A DNA stretch of 64,000 nucleotides, taken from the NCBI RefSeq assembly GCF_014644435.1, contig NZ_BMKR01000033.1, forward strand, positions 1-64,000. The letters are read 5' to 3'. The stretch comes from Paenibacillus albidus. GTDB lineage: Bacteria > Bacillota > Bacilli > Paenibacillales > Paenibacillaceae. Of the stretch, positions 6,780 to 16,174 are shown piece after piece. The first letter of the stretch is position 1, and the number at the start of each line of letters is the position of its first letter. A program made the position numbers and the translations under genes. The notes below the pieces were generated by a model, which was not told the origin of the DNA, searched no databases, and saw nothing but the letters and a program-made list of their open reading frames with translations.

Positions 6780-8240
6780 TTGACTAACTTATTTTACAAG
6801 CCGAACGGGGCTTGGGTGGGAGACCTGATCCCCTTTTACAAAGACGGCAGCTTCCGTTTGTTCTATCTTCATGATTGGAGAGAGAACAAGAAGATTCACG
6901 GAGAAGGAACCTCCTGGTTCGAGCTCCGCACAAGCGATTTCGTGCACTACGAAGAAAAAGGTGAAATGCTGGAGCACGGAAGCGCAAGCGAGCAAGACCT
7001 GAACTGCTATACCGGCTCGATCATCGAAGCCGAAGGCGAATACCATTTGTTCTACACCGGCCACAATCCGAACCCTGAATTCACAGAGGGCGGCGAGCCG
7101 CTACAATGTGTCATGCATGCTGTGAGCGCGGATATGGAAGAATGGCGGAAAATTCCCGAAGACACCTTCTATTCGGACGGGATTCAATACGAAAGACATG
7201 ACTGGCGCGACCCTTTCGTGTTCTGGAACGATGAGGCGGAAGAGTATTGGATGCTTCTCGCCGCAAGGAATAAAGAAGGTCCTTCCCGTCGCCGGGGAAG
7301 CATCGGACTCTGCGCTTCAAGGGATCTCAAGAAATGGGAGATTCGCAAACCTTTCTGGGATCCGAAAATGTACGTGACACACGAATGCCCGGACTTGTTT
7401 CGCATCGGGGAATGGTGGTATCTGGTGTACTCGACGTTCTCGGAGCGGTTCGTCACCCATTACCGTATGAGCAAATCTTTGAACGGACCTTGGACGGCGC
7501 CAAGAAACGACGCGTTTGACGCCAGAGCGTTCTATGCCGCTAAAACATGGAGTGACGGAACCAAACGGTACGCTTTCGGCTGGGATCCCAGCAAGGAAAA
7601 CGAGGATGATTACGCCGATTGGCAATGGGCGGGAAATTTGGTCGTACACGAACTCGTTCAAGAAAAGGATGGAACATTAACGGTTCGTATTCCGGAGACG
7701 GTGTCCCGTCACTTTTCAAACAAGCAAGTAGCCAAGTGGGATTCGCGGATCGGGGAATGGGAGGAGTCAGAGGGACACATATCTGCGGCGGCTGATGAAA
7801 CATTTGCCTGCATATCAGCTGGCACTATGCCTGAAACCTGCAAGATTTCGACCCGACTGTCCTTTGCTGCAGGGACCCGAAGCTGTGGCATCATGCTACG
7901 CGCAAGCGAGGATCTTGACGAGGCCTATTACATTCGCCTTGAACCGATTCATAACCGCCTGGTGTTTGACATGTGGCCCCGCAGGATGAAGGGCGAGGCG
8001 CAATGGCACATCGACGGAGACCGTCCGCATGCGGTAGAGCTGGAAGTGCCGATAGAATTACAAGCCGATACGGTTTACGATATCAAGATTGTTGTAGAAA
8101 ATTCCGTTTGCGTCGTATACTTGGCCGATCAGGTCGCCATGACTACGCGCTTATATAATTTGAAAACGGGCAGCTGGGGTTGCTTTGTCCAGGAGGGCAG
8201 GGCGAATTTCGAACAAGCATCTCTATCGGTTCCCAACTAA
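6780..8240 (+). CDS. Clan GH-J glycoside hydrolase, GH32-like (beta-fructosidase type)
   Basis: This 486-residue protein starts at a TTG 9 bases after AAAGGGG. There is no signal peptide, so it acts in the cytoplasm on imported oligosaccharides. The five-bladed propeller spans about residues 1-320 and carries RDP (about 142-144, WRDPFVFW) and HECPDLF (about 201-207), where Glu would be the acid/base. The usual WMNDPNG nucleophile motif is replaced by YKPNGAWVGD, with Asp15 the likely nucleophile. A C-terminal beta-sandwich (about 335-486, ending GCFVQEGRANFEQASLSV) follows. It leads an operon with an ABC importer and a two-component system. Sucrose- or fructan-like substrates are inferred, not shown. 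Confidence 0.8.
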   Translation: MTNLFYKPNGAWVGDLIPFYKDGSFRLFYLHDWRENKKIHGEGTSWFELRTSDFVHYEEKGEMLEHGSASEQDLNCYTGSIIEAEGEYHLFYTGHNPNPEFTEGGEPLQCVMHAVSADMEEWRKIPEDTFYSDGIQYERHDWRDPFVFWNDEAEEYWMLLAARNKEGPSRRRGSIGLCASRDLKKWEIRKPFWDPKMYVTHECPDLFRIGEWWYLVYSTFSERFVTHYRMSKSLNGPWTAPRNDAFDARAFYAAKTWSDGTKRYAFGWDPSKENEDDYADWQWAGNLVVHELVQEKDGTLTVRIPETVSRHFSNKQVAKWDSRIGEWEESEGHISAAADETFACISAGTMPETCKISTRLSFAAGTRSCGIMLRASEDLDEAYYIRLEPIHNRLVFDMWPRRMKGEAQWHIDGDRPHAVELEVPIELQADTVYDIKIVVENSVCVVYLADQVAMTTRLYNLKTGSWGCFVQEGRANFEQASLSVPN

Positions 8241-8255
8241 CAGGAGGTCTTATAA

Positions 8256-9605
8256 ATGAAACGTTGTGTCAAAAGATTGACTGTCGCATTATCTCTTGTT
8301 GTCCTGATGGCATTGGTGAGTGCATGCGGAGGCGGCAACAATAATAACGACGCTGCAGAAAACGGATCGGCAACTCCGGCGAAGACGGACAAGAAAACAT
8401 ACAAATGGTTCGTTGCCCGCGGCGTAGAGAGCCCACCGGCTGTTACCGTCAAGGAAATTGCAGACGAGTTCTCCAAAACGCATCCGGAATTTGAACTGGT
8501 TCTGGAAGGCACCGGTGATCGCCCGTCCTATTTGCAGAAGCTGCGGACATTGATTGCGAGCAATGAGATGCCCGCCATGTTTGATACCGATCCTGATGCC
8601 TATGCGTCCAAGCTAGTGCAGCAAGGTAAGCTGGTGGATATGAAAAAACTGCTGCAGGAGCTTGGGAAATACGAAGATTTCCGTCCGGTTGCCTTGCAAT
8701 ATCAGCAGTTCGCAGACGGTACTATGTACACGTTCCCGATCGAATACGGGATCGAGGTATTCTGGTACAACATCCAGATGTTTAAGGATCTGGGCCTTGA
8801 GCCGCCGAAGACATTCGATGAGTTCATTAAGGTTGCCGAGACGCTGAAGCAGGGCGGAATCACGCCGATTGCCGTCGACGGCAAGGACAAATGGCCGGTT
8901 CTCAGATACCTGGCGTACAAGCCTTTCCGCATGACCGGCAATGATTTTATTGAGAATGTAAAGCAAGGTAAGGCCTCCTTCAAAGACCCGGCCGGTATGG
9001 CAGGTATTAATTTCGTTCACGAACTGGGCACCAAAGGGTACTTCCAGCAAGGATTCACTGCAACGGATTACACCGCAGCGCGTGACCTGTTCCTGGCCGG
9101 CAAAGCCGGCATCTATTACATGGGCTCGTGGGAAACCATGAATTTCGCAAACGATAAATTGAGCGCAGAAATGAAGGATAACATCGGATTTTTCCGGCTT
9201 CCCATGATGGAAGGCGCTAAGACTGCTGAAAATGATTATTTCATCAACTCGGGGATCGGCGTTGCCTTCAACCAGGAAACCTTTGATGATACGATGAAGG
9301 AATTTGTCAAATTCCTTCTGGAAAAATACCCGGAAGCCTATACGAAAAAAGGCCAATTCTCTCCATTCAAGTATTCGCTGGATCAAGCGGAGGGGATGCC
9401 GGAAATTTTCTATAACATTCAAGACGAAATCGCGAAATCCGGAAGCGTCTTTGCGGTCCCGTGGGATACGCGCCTTGACCCGGCCACAAATGAGCTGCTT
9501 GGCAACGAGTTGAATGCCCTGTCACTCGGCGCTCATACGCCGGATGAATTTGCGGAGCTCATGGATCAAGCCATTAAAGAAAACGCGCCGAAATATTTCA
9601 AATAA
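8256..9605 (+). CDS. Sugar ABC transporter substrate-binding lipoprotein
   Basis: This 449-residue protein begins with a lipoprotein signal (LVSAC, Cys24 lipidated) followed by a Gly/Asn-rich linker. The rest is a cluster-B carbohydrate-binding protein: TLIASNEMPAMFDTDPDAY, an AGKAGIYYMGSWE segment and a C-terminal DQAIKENAPKYF typify the family 1 (MalE/UgpB-like) fold. It captures an oligosaccharide outside the membrane and delivers it to the two permeases downstream. The start follows CAGGAGG by 8 bases. A stem-loop just after the stop (9619-9645) may stabilise its mRNA, as often seen for binding-protein genes. Confidence 0.9.
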   Translation: MKRCVKRLTVALSLVVLMALVSACGGGNNNNDAAENGSATPAKTDKKTYKWFVARGVESPPAVTVKEIADEFSKTHPEFELVLEGTGDRPSYLQKLRTLIASNEMPAMFDTDPDAYASKLVQQGKLVDMKKLLQELGKYEDFRPVALQYQQFADGTMYTFPIEYGIEVFWYNIQMFKDLGLEPPKTFDEFIKVAETLKQGGITPIAVDGKDKWPVLRYLAYKPFRMTGNDFIENVKQGKASFKDPAGMAGINFVHELGTKGYFQQGFTATDYTAARDLFLAGKAGIYYMGSWETMNFANDKLSAEMKDNIGFFRLPMMEGAKTAENDYFINSGIGVAFNQETFDDTMKEFVKFLLEKYPEAYTKKGQFSPFKYSLDQAEGMPEIFYNIQDEIAKSGSVFAVPWDTRLDPATNELLGNELNALSLGAHTPDEFAELMDQAIKENAPKYFK

Positions 9606-9618
9606 CCACGCTGGACAT

Positions 9619-9645
9619 CCGGCCAACTGAAAGCCGGTTGGCCGG
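9619..9645 (+). other. Intercistronic stem-loop after the binding-protein gene
   Basis: CCGGCCAAC (9619-9627) pairs perfectly with GTTGGCCGG (9637-9645). There is no T run, and the operon continues 44 bases later. Its likely role is protecting the upstream message or attenuating readthrough, giving more binding protein than permease. Confidence 0.65.
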
Positions 9646-9688
9646 CCATGTAAGTAAAATAATATTAAAATGGGGAAGGAACAAGAGT

Positions 9689-10570
9689 ATGGATAGAGTC
9701 CTGCGCAATCGTAAAGCCGCTCTCGTCTTCCTGCTGCCTGCATTATTGGTATATTTGCTCACCGTTCTGGCGCCCATCCTTTGGTCGATGTATTTCAGCT
9801 TCTTCTCGTGGGACGGGGTTTCCGATATGGTCTATATCGGCTTTGACAATTATGCCAAGATGTTCGGCGGCGATAAGACGTTCTGGAAGGCATTCAGCAA
9901 CAACCTGATCTTTGTTTTCGTTATTGTGGCCATGCAAGTGCTTCTCGGTCTGTTGGTTGCCATTTTGCTGACCAGCATCACCAAAGGCCGGGAATTGTTT
10001 AAAACGTTGTATTTCGCTCCCGCAATTATCACGTCGGTTGCCATCGCGCAATTGTTTCAAAACGTGTACTCGTTCGAACCGGTCGGCATGTTGAACTATT
10101 GTCTGCAGCAGATCGGTCTCGGAGACTGGAGCAGGCCTTGGCTTTCCGACATGAAGTGGGCACTGACCGCCGTATCGGTACCCGAAGGCTGGCGTTTTAT
10201 CGGTCTTTATATGATTATCTTGTATAGTGCGCTAATTGCCATTCCTTCCGATGTCGAGGAAGCCGCCAGAATTGACGGAGCTTCTTCCTGGGACCTGTTT
10301 CGTTCGATTAAAATGCCGCTGATTAAGCCGGTGCTCATGGTATCTATCATTATGGCTACCACGGGGGCTTTAAAAGGATTCGACATCCCGTACCTCATGA
10401 CGAACGGTGGACCCGGGCGCGTAACGGAATTGTTGCCGACTTACATGTACAAAACAGCATTCTCCAGTCTGGACTTCGGCTATGGCAGCGCGATGGCCGT
10501 ATTTATCGTCATCGAAAGCCTCATTGCTGTCGCCTTTATCAGACGGATGATGGACAGTAAGGAGACCTGA
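9689..10570 (+). CDS. Carbohydrate ABC transporter permease (MalF/UgpA type)
   Basis: This 293-residue membrane protein has six predicted membrane segments, starting with ALVFLLPALLVYLLTVLAPI. The EAA loop that contacts the ATPase is EEAARIDGASSWDLFRSI at about residues 188-205. The ATG at 9689 has GGGGAAGGA upstream; an earlier in-frame start falls inside the intercistronic hairpin and is unlikely. It forms the heterodimeric channel with the next gene product. No ATP-binding subunit is encoded in this operon, so a shared MsmX-like ATPase is inferred. Confidence 0.9.
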   Translation: MDRVLRNRKAALVFLLPALLVYLLTVLAPILWSMYFSFFSWDGVSDMVYIGFDNYAKMFGGDKTFWKAFSNNLIFVFVIVAMQVLLGLLVAILLTSITKGRELFKTLYFAPAIITSVAIAQLFQNVYSFEPVGMLNYCLQQIGLGDWSRPWLSDMKWALTAVSVPEGWRFIGLYMIILYSALIAIPSDVEEAARIDGASSWDLFRSIKMPLIKPVLMVSIIMATTGALKGFDIPYLMTNGGPGRVTELLPTYMYKTAFSSLDFGYGSAMAVFIVIESLIAVAFIRRMMDSKET

Positions 10571-10572
10571 AG

Positions 10573-11406
10573 ATGAAATTTCCCGGCTATTCCAAGACTA
10601 TTCTTGTGATTGTTTCCTGTGTTCTGCTTGTCGTTCAAGTTTATCCGCTGGTCTGGGTGTTCATCTCCAGCTTTAAGGCGCCCACCGATTTTGCCGGCAA
10701 CAACCCGCTTAGCCTGCCCAGCCGATTCACATTCGAAAATTATCTGAGTGTGTGGCATAAAGGGAATTTAGGGACTTATTTCTCCAACAGTCTCATCGTA
10801 GCCGTAACGACCATCGTGCTGGTGATCTTGTTCAGCGCCATGGCTGCTTTCGTGATTGAGAAGATGACTTTTAAATGGAGCCGAGGCGTGCTGTTCTTAT
10901 TTCTGTGCGGCATCATGATCCCGATCCAGGTTGTGCTCATCCCGCTCTTCATTCTTTATAACAAAATGGGGATTATCAATACGCTCACTTCTCTGATTTT
11001 GCCCCAGGTAGGTTTTGCTCTGCCGCTTTCGATCTATCTTTTTGTGAGCTTCTACAAATACATCTCGAACGAGATCATGGAGGCCGCCGTCATGGACGGC
11101 TGCGGTGTTTACCAGGTTTTTTGGCGGATGATTTTCCCTCTATCCCGGAATACGATTGTCACGGTTGTTGTCATGAATCTGATTTTTGTCTGGAATGAGT
11201 TTATCTTCGCGAATACATTTATCCATGATTTGAAGTCACGGACCCTCCCCGTTGGCTTAATGGACTATATAGGACAGTACGGTTTGACGGATTGGGGTGC
11301 GACTTTTGCCGCTATCAGCATCACGACAATCCCGACCCTGCTGGTATACTTCATTTTCAACAAAAGCGTTATTTCCGGCATGACCGCAGGAGCGACTAAA
11401 GGTTGA
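10573..11406 (+). CDS. Carbohydrate ABC transporter permease (MalG/UgpE type)
   Basis: This 277-residue protein has six membrane segments and begins two bases after the previous stop, so the two are probably translationally coupled. The EAA motif is EAAVMDGCGVYQVFWRMI at about residues 169-186. The N-terminal ISSFKAPTDF and the C-terminal KSVISGMTAGATKG are hallmarks of MalG-like permeases. It pairs with the upstream permease to pass the sugar taken up by the binding lipoprotein. Confidence 0.9.
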   Translation: MKFPGYSKTILVIVSCVLLVVQVYPLVWVFISSFKAPTDFAGNNPLSLPSRFTFENYLSVWHKGNLGTYFSNSLIVAVTTIVLVILFSAMAAFVIEKMTFKWSRGVLFLFLCGIMIPIQVVLIPLFILYNKMGIINTLTSLILPQVGFALPLSIYLFVSFYKYISNEIMEAAVMDGCGVYQVFWRMIFPLSRNTIVTVVVMNLIFVWNEFIFANTFIHDLKSRTLPVGLMDYIGQYGLTDWGATFAAISITTIPTLLVYFIFNKSVISGMTAGATKG

Positions 11407-11421
11407 CCTCCCATATACCTG

Positions 11422-11469
11422 TGACTGAAGGTATACTGAAAGTACCAGGTGTTATACTCTTCTCAGTCA
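11422..11469 (+). other. Stem-loop in front of the sensor kinase gene
   Basis: TGACTGA (11422-11428) pairs with TCAGTCA (11463-11469), with an inner GTATA/TATAC pairing. The ribosome binding site AGAGGG follows directly, so the stem may tune kinase translation or separate its expression from that of the permease genes. Confidence 0.45.
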
Positions 11470-11479
11470 GAGGGATGTT

Positions 11480-13219
11480 ATGAAAATAAACCGGCTGTTC
11501 TTGTCGATCAGCATCCGAAGTAAGATTATCATTCTGTCCATTGCCTGTTCCTTGCTGCCGCTAGTTCTTATCGCCTCCTTAACCTTTGTCTATTTGAGCA
11601 AAGTGATTGAGAACAAGATGTCCGATACGACCTCCAATCTGCTGAGCTCCATCAATTGGAATATCCAAACTTTCGTGAATGACGTTGAAGCGATTTCGAA
11701 ACTAATGTTGTCTTCCCGTGACGTTCAGACTTTCCTTTCCTATGACAAACATAATTTCAAGGAAATCTATGACCTTCAAAATGCCACCCGCAGTCTGATC
11801 GTCAATATTTCCAACAATAAATCATATATACGTTACGTTTATGTAGGCAGCGAACAAAGGGAACTGATCGTCACAAATCAATGGGACAGATTCAGTTACG
11901 ACAATATCTATCAGGCGGTCTCCCGCTCCAAATGGTACGAGCAAGTGAGCGGCAGGGGCGGCAGGGGATTGTGGCTGAACAGCGATGAAGTTCGGCTTGT
12001 CAAGGACAAGCCGAACTTGCTGCTGTACGGTAAACAATTAAATAATCTCGATACGCTTGAACCCATCGGGATGTTGATCATTTCCATCGATAGACGGGTC
12101 TTCGATGAAATGTTCAAGAACATTTCCAACGCGGAAAAAGGGGATTTGATGATCCTGGAGCAAAACAAAATCATCTATTCTAATTCCCATAACAATGATT
12201 CAAAAAAAATTCCTCAAAAGGATTTGAATCAGATCTATGATTTGCCTGAGCAAGGGAACCGCATCGAAACGATAGGCGGAGAACGGTATGTCATCACCTT
12301 CGAAACGAATCCGGTAACCCAGTGGAAAGTGGTCAGCATGATCCCCTATTCAAGCATTAACTCGGAAATCATCCTGATTCGTAATGTTACGCTCTCATTG
12401 ACGGTGGCAGCTTTCCTGCTTGCCGCCTACGGCGCTTATCTCATCTCGAAGCGGATCACCAAACAGTTGACTTTGCTCACTTCTGTAGCAAAAAAAGCGG
12501 CAAAACGCGATGAAATCGAAGGAATCCTTTTTGAAGAAGAAGATGAAATCGGTAAAATCGGCAATCAATTCCTGCGAACCTTCCGCACTAACACGGAATT
12601 GTCGGACAAATTGATCGAAGCCAAGCTGAAGGAGAAGGAAGCTGAGCTGCATGCGCTGCAGAGTCAAATCAATCCTCATTTCCTATACAATACGTTGAAT
12701 TCCATATATCTAATGGCGGAACGAATCAGTGCCAAAAACATTTCCAAAATGGTCATGTCCCTTTCGAATATTTTTAAATTAAGCTTGAACAACGGGGACT
12801 ATATTACAACTGTCGGGAATGAAATCGAACAAGTGAAAAATTATTTAGAGATTCAGAACATCCGCTATAAGGGGAAGTTCGAGGTGATAATTGACCTCGA
12901 ACCAGGAATCGAGCAGATCCGCATGCTGAAGCTACTTATTCAGCCGTTGGTGGAAAATGCGATCTTTCATGGAATTGAGTTGAAGGAGGACAAAGGGACC
13001 ATTGTCATTCGGGGCCGAAGAGAAGGGGCAACCCTTATATTCGAAGTTGAGGATGACGGAGTGGGTTTTGATCCTGTTGATATGCAGCCAAGGGGATATG
13101 CTTTAAGGAACATACAGGAAAGGATCCAATTGCATTACGGCCAAGACCGTGGAATCCGCATAGACAGTATTCCGGGTGCCGGAACCAAAATCACCCTTGA
13201 GATCGGTATAATGGATTGA
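11480..13219 (+). CDS. YesM-type sensor histidine kinase (LytS family)
   Basis: This 579-residue kinase has membrane helices near residues 15-37 and 295-318 enclosing an extracellular Cache-like sensor, then a HAMP linker (about 320-370). The His_kinase domain carries LQSQINPHFLYNTLNSIYLM with the phospho-accepting His at about 400. A HATPase_c domain (QPLVENAIFHGIELKEDKG, DDGVGFDPV) ends the protein. Such kinases sense sugars, often with help of the binding protein, and phosphorylate an AraC-type regulator. The partner gene begins 27 bases downstream. It lies inside the GH32-like operon, so that sugar is the probable signal. Confidence 0.9.
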   Translation: MKINRLFLSISIRSKIIILSIACSLLPLVLIASLTFVYLSKVIENKMSDTTSNLLSSINWNIQTFVNDVEAISKLMLSSRDVQTFLSYDKHNFKEIYDLQNATRSLIVNISNNKSYIRYVYVGSEQRELIVTNQWDRFSYDNIYQAVSRSKWYEQVSGRGGRGLWLNSDEVRLVKDKPNLLLYGKQLNNLDTLEPIGMLIISIDRRVFDEMFKNISNAEKGDLMILEQNKIIYSNSHNNDSKKIPQKDLNQIYDLPEQGNRIETIGGERYVITFETNPVTQWKVVSMIPYSSINSEIILIRNVTLSLTVAAFLLAAYGAYLISKRITKQLTLLTSVAKKAAKRDEIEGILFEEEDEIGKIGNQFLRTFRTNTELSDKLIEAKLKEKEAELHALQSQINPHFLYNTLNSIYLMAERISAKNISKMVMSLSNIFKLSLNNGDYITTVGNEIEQVKNYLEIQNIRYKGKFEVIIDLEPGIEQIRMLKLLIQPLVENAIFHGIELKEDKGTIVIRGRREGATLIFEVEDDGVGFDPVDMQPRGYALRNIQERIQLHYGQDRGIRIDSIPGAGTKITLEIGIMD

Positions 13220-13245
13220 GGTCGGGCTATGAAGGGGGACATGTC

Positions 13246-14829
13246 TTGTATAAACTTTTTATAGCGGATGACGAACAGCTTGTGGTGGAAACGTTGTCGG
13301 AAATGATTGACTGGGATGCATTCGGAGTACGGATCATAGGGACGGCAAATAACGGCAAACAAGCGTTGGAGCGGATTCTTCAGTCGGATCCGGACATAGT
13401 CCTGACAGATATTCGGATGCCCGGCCTGAACGGTCTCGATCTAATCCGGACCCTGAAGGAGAATGGCCGCAAAGCGGAATGCATCATCGTCAGCGGCTAT
13501 TCCGAGTTTGAATACGCCAAAGAGGCCATTGAACTGGAGGCGGTGGATTATCTAATCAAGCCTGCAGAGCTAGATGAAGTGGCAAGGACCGTCTCAAGGG
13601 CAATCCAGCGTCTGGAGCGCAAAGCGGATCAAACGGGGAATAACCCTGAGCTTCGAATTGCAAAAGCATTAGACCGGGCGGTGTTTACGGATCTAATCGT
13701 CCATGGGAAACGTCCATCATTCGATCAAACGCCATACGAACAATATAACCAGTTTGCAGTGATCCTGATCGGAAGCCCGGCGGCGCTTTGGCTCGAACGA
13801 ATGAAGAACAAAGGCATCACGGATGCTCTCCTGAGCTTTTTGGCGAATCGCGGAATCGTCGTGGATCTGCTCTATGAGCAGCAGAAAGTCATCTTATTAT
13901 GCATGGCGAACCTGGAGGAAGACGTGCCATTAACGGAAATTCTGATGGCTGCAGCCGCAACATTTTCGAATGACGGCTCATGGGATGATTCTTTATTGTC
14001 GTTTGGAATCGGTCCGGTTGTAACCGGAATAATGCAAATGCATGTCTCGTATTTAGTTGCCTACAAGGCATGTCAAATGGGTTTGTTCTTCGGCGCTCCG
14101 GTAATGGACGTAAGCAGCTGGACGGAGATTACCCGCGTTTCCGAAAGAGTGGTCTCCGATTGGTCTAATCAAATACAATCCTTCATCCGTTACGAACAAA
14201 AAGAGTTCGAAGAGATGCTAGAACGTTGGACGGAATGGGGGACAATGCAATTAATCGCTCCCGTTACCCTGAAGAAGACAGGCGCCCAGTGGGCGAACCG
14301 GTTGCATGATCTGATCGGGCAGGACTATGGAATCAAGCTCGAGAGAGTGATCGGAGACCGCACGCGGCTGATTGAAGAGATACATGAAGCGCCGGACTGG
14401 GCATCTTTGAAGAAAATATGCATGGATTTGGCGCAGAGTGTGCAATTTTATTTGAACGTAACGAAGACTACCCTGAAAGAAAAGGTGGTTCATGAAATCA
14501 AAGCTTATCTTGAATCCCATTATCATGAGAATATCCAGCTCGATCAATTGGCAGAGCGGTTTGATCTCAACGCTTCTTATGTAAGCAACTTATATTCTAA
14601 ATCAACCGGGCAAACGATTCTTGAATATGTCACTTTGCTGCGCATCCGGAAAGCGAAAAAGATGCTGAGGGAAAGCAGCTTCAAAATCTCTAAAATATCC
14701 TCTAATGTCGGATACGATAACCAGCGGTATTTCTGCCAAGTGTTCAAGAAGCATGTAGGCGTTAGTCCCGGCCAGTACAGAGAAGAGCATATGATAAAAA
14801 GCGAAGGAGATCATTCCCCAATTGGATAA
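13246..14829 (+). CDS. YesN-type response regulator (receiver plus AraC DNA-binding domain)
   Basis: This 527-residue regulator starts at TTG 13246, six bases after GGGGGA. An earlier TTG overlapping the kinase stop has no ribosome binding site. The receiver (1-125) has the acidic pair FIADDEQ, phospho-acceptor Asp55 in VLTDIRMPGLNG and Lys in YLIKPAE. A central linker of unknown fold (130-420) leads to two AraC helix-turn-helix motifs (about 430-525: IQLDQLAERFDLNASYVSNL and ISKISSNVGYDNQRYFCQVF). It most likely activates the operon in which it sits. Confidence 0.9.
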   Translation: MYKLFIADDEQLVVETLSEMIDWDAFGVRIIGTANNGKQALERILQSDPDIVLTDIRMPGLNGLDLIRTLKENGRKAECIIVSGYSEFEYAKEAIELEAVDYLIKPAELDEVARTVSRAIQRLERKADQTGNNPELRIAKALDRAVFTDLIVHGKRPSFDQTPYEQYNQFAVILIGSPAALWLERMKNKGITDALLSFLANRGIVVDLLYEQQKVILLCMANLEEDVPLTEILMAAAATFSNDGSWDDSLLSFGIGPVVTGIMQMHVSYLVAYKACQMGLFFGAPVMDVSSWTEITRVSERVVSDWSNQIQSFIRYEQKEFEEMLERWTEWGTMQLIAPVTLKKTGAQWANRLHDLIGQDYGIKLERVIGDRTRLIEEIHEAPDWASLKKICMDLAQSVQFYLNVTKTTLKEKVVHEIKAYLESHYHENIQLDQLAERFDLNASYVSNLYSKSTGQTILEYVTLLRIRKAKKMLRESSFKISKISSNVGYDNQRYFCQVFKKHVGVSPGQYREEHMIKSEGDHSPIG

Positions 14830-15022
14830 TCGAACTTTCTCAAGTGGCATCAACAAACACAAAGAACTCACGACTTCTCCCGAGGCGTCGACAACGGACA
14901 AATCCAAGTCCGGTCGATAATCGGGATATTGAACTTGATGGCAGCTTTTGGATTGACGGATATCAGGAACGGTAGTAATATTAAACCAAAGTAAAAACCT
15001 TTAAACTTTTGTATAGATTATA

Positions 15023-15040
15023 GTGTCCTAAGTAGGACAC
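15023..15040. promoter_or_regulatory. 18-bp palindrome, unknown regulator site
   Basis: GTGTCCTA-AG-TAGGACAC has perfect 8-base arms. It differs in sequence from the LacI-type dyad downstream, so a second regulator probably binds it. A partial copy, TCAGGACATAG, follows at about 15068. Confidence 0.55.
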
Positions 15041-15116
15041 ATCTGACAGAGAATGTTCGATTTTTAGTCAGGACATAGATATATTATGACAAGTTAGGGA
15101 TTTTTATTTTCTTTAA

Positions 15117-15136
15117 AAGTTTAATCGTTTAAACTT
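15117..15136. promoter_or_regulatory. LacI-family operator upstream of lacI-type gene
   Basis: AAGTTTAA-TCGT-TTAAACTT is a dyad with a central CG, the usual layout of LacI/GalR operators. It lies 28 bases before the start of the LacI-type gene. A half copy (TTTAAACTTTT) occurs about 120 bases upstream, so looping between two sites is possible. Autoregulation is inferred. Confidence 0.65.
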
Positions 15137-15163
15137 TCAGGCAATGGAGGCATAGAATTTTAG

Positions 15164-16153
15164 ATGAACATTCATGATGTAGCCAAAAAGTCGGGGCTCT
15201 CGGTAGTGACCGTATCCAGAGTGCTTAACAATTCACCGTCTGTGCGTGAGTCCAATAGACGGAAAGTGCTCAAAGCGATGGAGGAATTGAATTATCAGCC
15301 CAATTCCGCGGCGCGGAGTCTAGTGCGCGGCAAGACGGGAGTCATCGGGATGTCGATTACCAACTTTAACGACTCTTTCTATGATCGCGTGATTCGCGTG
15401 GTGAACCGGAAGCTGAGTGAGCAAGGTTATTTTTTGGCCTTATCCATTGCCGAGAATGAGGATGAAGGTGATAATTTCCTGTTTCAGAAGGACCGTGTAG
15501 ACGGGATTATCCTGTTGTCCCCGCTTGAAGAGAGGGAATATGTAGAGGAACTGAAAAGAAAAAACATTCCGTTTGTGCTGCTGGATAACCAGTTCCAGCA
15601 TGAGGATGTTCCCAGTGTCGTGGTCGATAATTATCAGGGTGGCTATGAAGCGACAAAGCACTTGATTGATCTTGGACACACTCAGATTGCCTATATCGGC
15701 GGCCCTTCGGTATTCCTGAGTGTTGCGGAGCGCAAGCGGGGCTATGGCCATGCGCTGGAGGAAGCAGGGTTAACGTCTTTCGGCACAGATTCCTGCGGGT
15801 TTACGGTAAGCGGTGGCTATGAAGTAGCCAAAAGATGGATCCGTGAAGATAAGCTGCCGACAGCCTTTTTTTGCGGAGATGACTTTATTGCCCTTGGAGT
15901 TGTCCAGGCGCTGCGCGAAGAGGGAATTCGGGTACCCCATGATATCTCGGTAGTCGGATTTGATGATCAACAGTTCGCAGGTGAATTCTACCCGCGGTTG
16001 ACGACGGTCAGGCAGCCTGAGGCGCAAATGGGCAGCATCGGCGTTGATCTGCTGATGAAATTGATCCATGGGGAGGTGATGCCGCCCGCTGTAACGAAGC
16101 TCGCTCCTCAGCTTCTCGTGCGTGAATCGTCAGCTACTGTAAGATTAACCTGA
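15164..16153 (+). CDS. LacI family transcriptional regulator
   Basis: This 329-residue protein has the LacI helix-turn-helix at residues 1-25 (IHDVAKKSGLSVVTVSRVLN) with the hinge sequence YQPNSAARSLVRGKTGVIG. A periplasmic-binding-like effector domain (about 60-329) includes VVGFDDQQFAGEFYPRLTTV. It is the first gene of a putative sugar operon and sits behind a matching dyad. It most likely represses the operon until a sugar or sugar phosphate binds. The ribosome binding site GGAGG is 14 bases from the ATG, rather far, which may keep expression low. Confidence 0.92.
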   Translation: MNIHDVAKKSGLSVVTVSRVLNNSPSVRESNRRKVLKAMEELNYQPNSAARSLVRGKTGVIGMSITNFNDSFYDRVIRVVNRKLSEQGYFLALSIAENEDEGDNFLFQKDRVDGIILLSPLEEREYVEELKRKNIPFVLLDNQFQHEDVPSVVVDNYQGGYEATKHLIDLGHTQIAYIGGPSVFLSVAERKRGYGHALEEAGLTSFGTDSCGFTVSGGYEVAKRWIREDKLPTAFFCGDDFIALGVVQALREEGIRVPHDISVVGFDDQQFAGEFYPRLTTVRQPEAQMGSIGVDLLMKLIHGEVMPPAVTKLAPQLLVRESSATVRLT

Positions 16154-16174
16154 ATATTAGGAGTGAAACGATCT

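Larger units (their letters stand above)
14830..15163. other. Intergenic control region between the two sugar operons
   Basis: No gene is seen; short open frames in 14830-14970 resemble nothing certain. The region holds a half-operator TTTAAACTTTT near 15000, an 18-bp palindrome (15023-15040) and a full LacI-type dyad (15117-15136). No clear -35/-10 pair could be assigned. The second operon promoter must lie here. Confidence 0.5.

Noticed and set aside
14830..14970. Possible remnant of a hydrolase after the first AraC-type regulator
   Set aside because: Fragments such as ELDGSFWIDGYQER looked protein-like, but no family could be matched and the frames are broken by chance-like stops.
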